Origin: Verrucomicrobiota bacterium
GTDB taxonomy: Bacteria; Verrucomicrobiota; Verrucomicrobiia; Opitutales; Opitutaceae
Assembly: GCA_023428905.1 (NCBI GenBank)
Contig: JAEYWP010000026.1
Span: forward strand, 62,001 to 126,000
Length of the DNA: 64,000 bases
Direction of reading: 5' to 3'
In this document: piece by piece, positions 61,610 to 64,000 of the stretch
Position numbering within the stretch: the first letter of the stretch is position 1
Layout of the letters: each line of letters opens with the position of its first letter
Position numbers and translations under genes: made by a program
The notes under the pieces: model-generated
The model's database searches: none
Seen by the model: the letters and a program-made list of their open reading frames with translations, nothing else
Told to the model about the DNA's origin: nothing

Positions 61610-62742
61610 CCTTTCGTTGAGTTGGAGATTGAGGTTTCGGAATTCGGGGACTCGGCGGACTCGGCGCGCAACTTCTTGCCAGCCACGCTGGCCTTCTGCG
61701 GATCGACGGATTCGAGAACGTAGACGTAGAACTCCTTTCCGGCCGCGACGCGGACGAAGTAGCCGTTCTCCTCGATGTCTTTCAGGGTGCGCATTGCGTG
61801 GAGATCGAACACGTCGCCGACGCCTTCGCGGACGCCGTTCGAGACCGAGCCGGTGATCGTCGTGCCAAGCGCGTTTTGCGTGCGGTCCTGCGTGCCGCGC
61901 GCGAAGCCGCTCAGCGCGGCCGAGGCGAGCATCTTGAGTTCCTGTAGATCGTCCGCGGCGAGTACACGCCCGCGGATTCCTGCCGATCCATCGGTGATGC
62001 CGTAGCCATCGATGTCCTGATCGTATTCGCGGTCGAGCGCGACGCCGTTGAAGACGAGTTCGCGCCCGTCCTGCCAGACGAACCGCCAGGCACCCGATGC
62101 GGTGACACGGTCGCGCATCCGACCCGAGCGTGCGGTGCCGTGAACGAGTGTGTTCGCCGGAATCACCTTCTTGCCGTTTTGCCACACATCCTCGAGGAGC
62201 AGTGCGATCACCGGAGTTTCGAGATTCGCGCTGTCGATGGTGTTCACGAGTTTGCACTTCAACAGCGTGCCAAACGGGATGAATCGCTCCGGTGCTGGAA
62301 GCTCGACGCGCTCCGTTCGCGCCGGTGGCGCTTCGTAGCTCGCAAGCAGCGATGCGTAGCGAACCTTGCGCGGTTTCGGTTCCACTTTCGCCGGGGGCGT
62401 CTTTCCATTCCCTGCCGTCGCAGCCGTTGGTGCTTGCTGCACGACGACCGCCGGCGCGGGGCGGAACGGCACGATGCCGCCTGCGACTGCTTCGCCCTCG
62501 GCTGACTTCGCGCCTTCGGGCTTCACCTGCTGCGGCGTGCCGCTCTCCAGGCCTTGATTGAGCGGCACCTTCATCTGACCGAGTTCGACCTTCTTGTTCT
62601 TCTGCGCGGCAAGCTTCGCCGCCTCGCGTTCGCCTGCCTGTTTTTTCCCGTAAATCCACAGCCCGCCGAACAGCACGACGACGAATACCACGAACAGCCC
62701 GAACTTGCTCTTGAAGAAATTGCCGAGTGCGCGCGGGTTCAT
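61606..62742 (-). CDS. virB10: Type IV secretion VirB10/TrbI-like protein
   Basis: 378 residues from ATG 62742, overlapping the upstream gene (ATGA). A cytoplasmic N-terminus and one inner-membrane helix (FGLFVVFVVVLFGGLWIYG, about 15-33) precede a charged then proline-rich periplasmic linker (to about 135). The TrbI/VirB10 C-terminal domain follows, with ERFIPFGTLLKCKLVNTIDSAN, VIALLLEDVWQNGKKVIPANTLVHGTA, and the typical DGSAGIRGR and SALSGFARG stretches. It forms the core channel connecting inner and outer membrane in conjugation. Confidence 0.88.
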   Translation of the reverse strand: MNPRALGNFFKSKFGLFVVFVVVLFGGLWIYGKKQAGEREAAKLAAQKNKKVELGQMKVPLNQGLESGTPQQVKPEGAKSAEGEAVAGGIVPFRPAPAVVVQQAPTAATAGNGKTPPAKVEPKPRKVRYASLLASYEAPPARTERVELPAPERFIPFGTLLKCKLVNTIDSANLETPVIALLLEDVWQNGKKVIPANTLVHGTARSGRMRDRVTASGAWRFVWQDGRELVFNGVALDREYDQDIDGYGITDGSAGIRGRVLAADDLQELKMLASAALSGFARGTQDRTQNALGTTITGSVSNGVREGVGDVFDLHAMRTLKDIEENGYFVRVAAGKEFYVYVLESVDPQKASVAGKKLRAESAESPNSETSISNSTKG

Positions 62743-63641
62743 GGGTGCGTGACCTCCGGCTCGGATTTCGCCACCGCGGCGAGCTTTGCTTCGCGCCGCG
62801 CAGTACTGACGAGGATGGTGAACGCGTTGTCCGCGCTGAGATCGTTGCGCGTGCCGTCCGGCAGACCGACGATGGCGAACTCCGCGTCCGCGCTCTCGCC
62901 CGGGGCGAGACTGCGCGGACCGTTCGCGATGGCCTGGTCGAAACGTTCCTGCGCGACGCGTGCCGCGAACGTGCTCGGCACGAGGTCGAGGACAGCGTCC
63001 GTCGTGTTGCGCAACTTCAGGAGGAACACGACTGCATCTTCCTTTGAGAAGCGGTAGACCTCCTGAACGGTGATTTCGAGATCGGGCAGTTCGAGCTTCC
63101 GGTTCTGCGCGCGAAGCGTGACGCCCTCGAGTGCCTTCGGCAACGACTTCGCGAGAACTGGATACGCACGTGCGCGGTCCAGAAGACTCAGGCCGATGCG
63201 CGGCGTGAACTTCACAGGCTCCGGCGGTGCATCGACCCGGACTGCGCGCTGCATCACCGGGCGTTTGTAGATCAGGCTCGCGACCGAGTCGCTCGCCACG
63301 GTACGCAGATGCAGCACGTAAGCCGAACCTTCGTAGATCGCGGTCAGTCTGGCGGTGGCCTCTAGTTGCAGACTCCGGATGAGGATGAAGTTTGAACCCG
63401 GCGCGTGCGTGACGTGAAAACGCACCGGCGTTCCCTCCTCCAACTCCACCGCAGCCTTCCCGCTGTCGATCAGCATGTCCGCCCCTGCCACCGCCGTGAT
63501 CGATCCCGGGAACATCACCGTCGTGATTTCCCGGGAGACCGGCAGGTCAATCGCCTGATCGGGATCGAGTGCGACCTCGCGGATCGGCTGGGCTGCGATC
63601 GTCGTTGTGAAGGCAATGGCTAACGCGAAGAGTCTCAGCAT
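62739..63641 (-). CDS. Type IV secretion outer-membrane complex protein, VirB9-like
   Basis: 300 residues from ATG 63641 (MLRLFALAIAFTTTIAAQ), with a Sec signal peptide. The N-terminal half is beta-rich (IDLPVSREITTVMFPGSITAVAGADM). The C-terminal half is a second sandwich (LELPDLEITVQEVYRFSKEDAVVFLLKLRNTTDAVLDLVP). The order, exported and beta-rich, directly before VirB10 and after a VirB8-like gene, fits VirB9/TrbG. Sequence similarity to the family cannot be shown by eye, so the name is inferred mainly from context. Confidence 0.65.
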   Translation of the reverse strand: MLRLFALAIAFTTTIAAQPIREVALDPDQAIDLPVSREITTVMFPGSITAVAGADMLIDSGKAAVELEEGTPVRFHVTHAPGSNFILIRSLQLEATARLTAIYEGSAYVLHLRTVASDSVASLIYKRPVMQRAVRVDAPPEPVKFTPRIGLSLLDRARAYPVLAKSLPKALEGVTLRAQNRKLELPDLEITVQEVYRFSKEDAVVFLLKLRNTTDAVLDLVPSTFAARVAQERFDQAIANGPRSLAPGESADAEFAIVGLPDGTRNDLSADNAFTILVSTARREAKLAAVAKSEPEVTHP

Positions 63642-63648
63642 AGGCGGT

Positions 63649-64000
63649 TCACGTTCTGACGGGTTCGAGCTGGAATGCGGCGACCGCGGTCGGAAACCGG
63701 CCGTTCCGGGTGAGGTCTGGGTTGACGAGAAACTTGAACTTCACCCGATAGCGCAGGACTTCGGTGATCGGCGCGCCCTGGTAGGAGCCGACGCGGATCA
63801 GCTGCACGTCGGCCGAGGTATAGAACGCGTTGTCGCGCGTGCTCAGGATTTCGGGCGCGCCCACCTCGACTTTCTGGTGAAGCGACTTTGCCTCGAACTC
63901 GGCCTTCGTTTTGTTCAGCGCTGCTTGCGCCACCTGGGCGGCGTCGCGCAGGAAGAGTTGCTTGAACAACTCCGGATTATCGAGACCGCTCGGGTTCCGT
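63649..64000 (-). CDS. Type IV secretion VirB8-like protein, C-terminal part (gene continues outside)
   Basis: The frame stays open to the window edge (upstream residues RNPSGLDNPELFKQ before the internal TTG at 63969), so this is the last ~117 residues of a larger gene. The domain is an alpha+beta unit (ALNKTKAEFEAKSLHQKVEVGAPEILSTRDNAFYTSADVQLIRVGSY ... VLRYRVKFKFLVNPDL). This fits the periplasmic NTF2-like domain of VirB8/TrbF, placed directly before VirB9- and VirB10-like genes with a 7-bp gap. The assignment rests on position and fold style. Confidence 0.6.
   Translation of the reverse strand, partial: RNPSGLDNPELFKQLFLRDAAQVAQAALNKTKAEFEAKSLHQKVEVGAPEILSTRDNAFYTSADVQLIRVGSYQGAPITEVLRYRVKFKFLVNPDLTRNGRFPTAVAAFQLEPVRT

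Larger units (their letters stand above)
41346..64000. mobile_element. Left part of a probable integrative conjugative element at tRNA-Met
   Basis: Directly after the tRNA 3' end the gene content changes from chromosomal carbohydrate genes to an AlpA-type regulator, small element-type genes, DUF6573, metal-resistance cargo and VirB8/9/10-like conjugation genes that run off the window. The integrase, relaxase, coupling protein and right attachment site are not visible, so the right border and the element's mobility are unknown. The left border is placed at the tRNA end by inference. Confidence 0.6.

Noticed and set aside
60266..61723. 485-codon plus-strand open frame opposite the AAA+ and lipoprotein genes
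   Set aside because: Shadow; Walker motifs and lipobox are on the minus strand.

Overview
The window looks like chromosomal DNA of an Opitutaceae-type Verrucomicrobiota. The evidence is uniformly high GC, very large SusD-less TonB-dependent receptors starting with an 'LSPFEV' segment after the signal peptide, a PEP-CTERM protein, CRTAC1/FG-GAP proteins, many secreted glycoside hydrolases with long signal peptides, and frequent genes without a clear Shine-Dalgarno. The assignment rests on gene content and style, not on a database search.

Left part (1-41.3 kb), core or accessory chromosome adapted to plant or algal polysaccharide. 1-9.8 kb: the 3' end of a TonB receptor, two head-to-head GT-C type membrane proteins (one with a duplicated beta-sandwich tail), a large Ca-binding FG-GAP/ASPIC protein, an OpgC-like acyltransferase and a small secreted protein. 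10-21.7 kb: a galactoside locus of GH2, TonB receptor, membrane histidine kinase, LuxR-type response regulator and GH35. The same 16-bp near-palindrome precedes both the receptor and the GH35 gene. 21.8-25.8 kb: a Tat-exported molybdenum hydroxylase operon (paoABC-like) behind a structured leader. 25.8-28.1 kb: CNNM/CorC and DUF2062 membrane proteins. 28.5-37.3 kb: PEP-CTERM protein, modular GH10 xylanase, secreted PQQ-type sugar dehydrogenase fused to carbohydrate-binding modules, and a DUF1593 nucleoside-hydrolase-like protein. 37.3-38.6 kb: a TetR gene with twin operators coupled to a redoxin. 38.6-40.9 kb: a methyltransferase relic and an arsR-arsC-acr3 operon.

Right part (about 41.35 kb to the end) looks like one end of an integrative conjugative element inserted behind a tRNA-Met(CAT) gene. 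Next to the tRNA are an AlpA/excisionase-type regulator and small element genes. Then come a translationally coupled serine hydrolase/S41 protease pair, an XRE regulator with a four-helix membrane protein behind a strong twin operator, a hairpin cluster, a DUF6573 protein, and a long metal-resistance transcription unit on the minus strand. In transcription order the unit reads Cys-rich protein, czcC, short czcB, czcA, His/Cys-rich secreted protein, secreted protein, lipoprotein, methyltransferase, Zn/Cd P-type ATPase and a small membrane protein, mostly joined by ATGA/GTGA/TAATG overlaps. The window ends in a conjugation operon (VirB8-, VirB9- and VirB10-like genes, a lipoprotein, a single-domain Clp-type AAA+ ATPase, and a LuxR regulator whose receiver lacks the phospho-acceptor Asp). 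No integrase, relaxase or coupling protein is visible, so the rest of the element must lie to the right.

Overall the left part harvests and oxidises sugars and aldehydes in the periplasm. The right part adds mobile resistance to divalent metals, beside a chromosomal arsenic operon.
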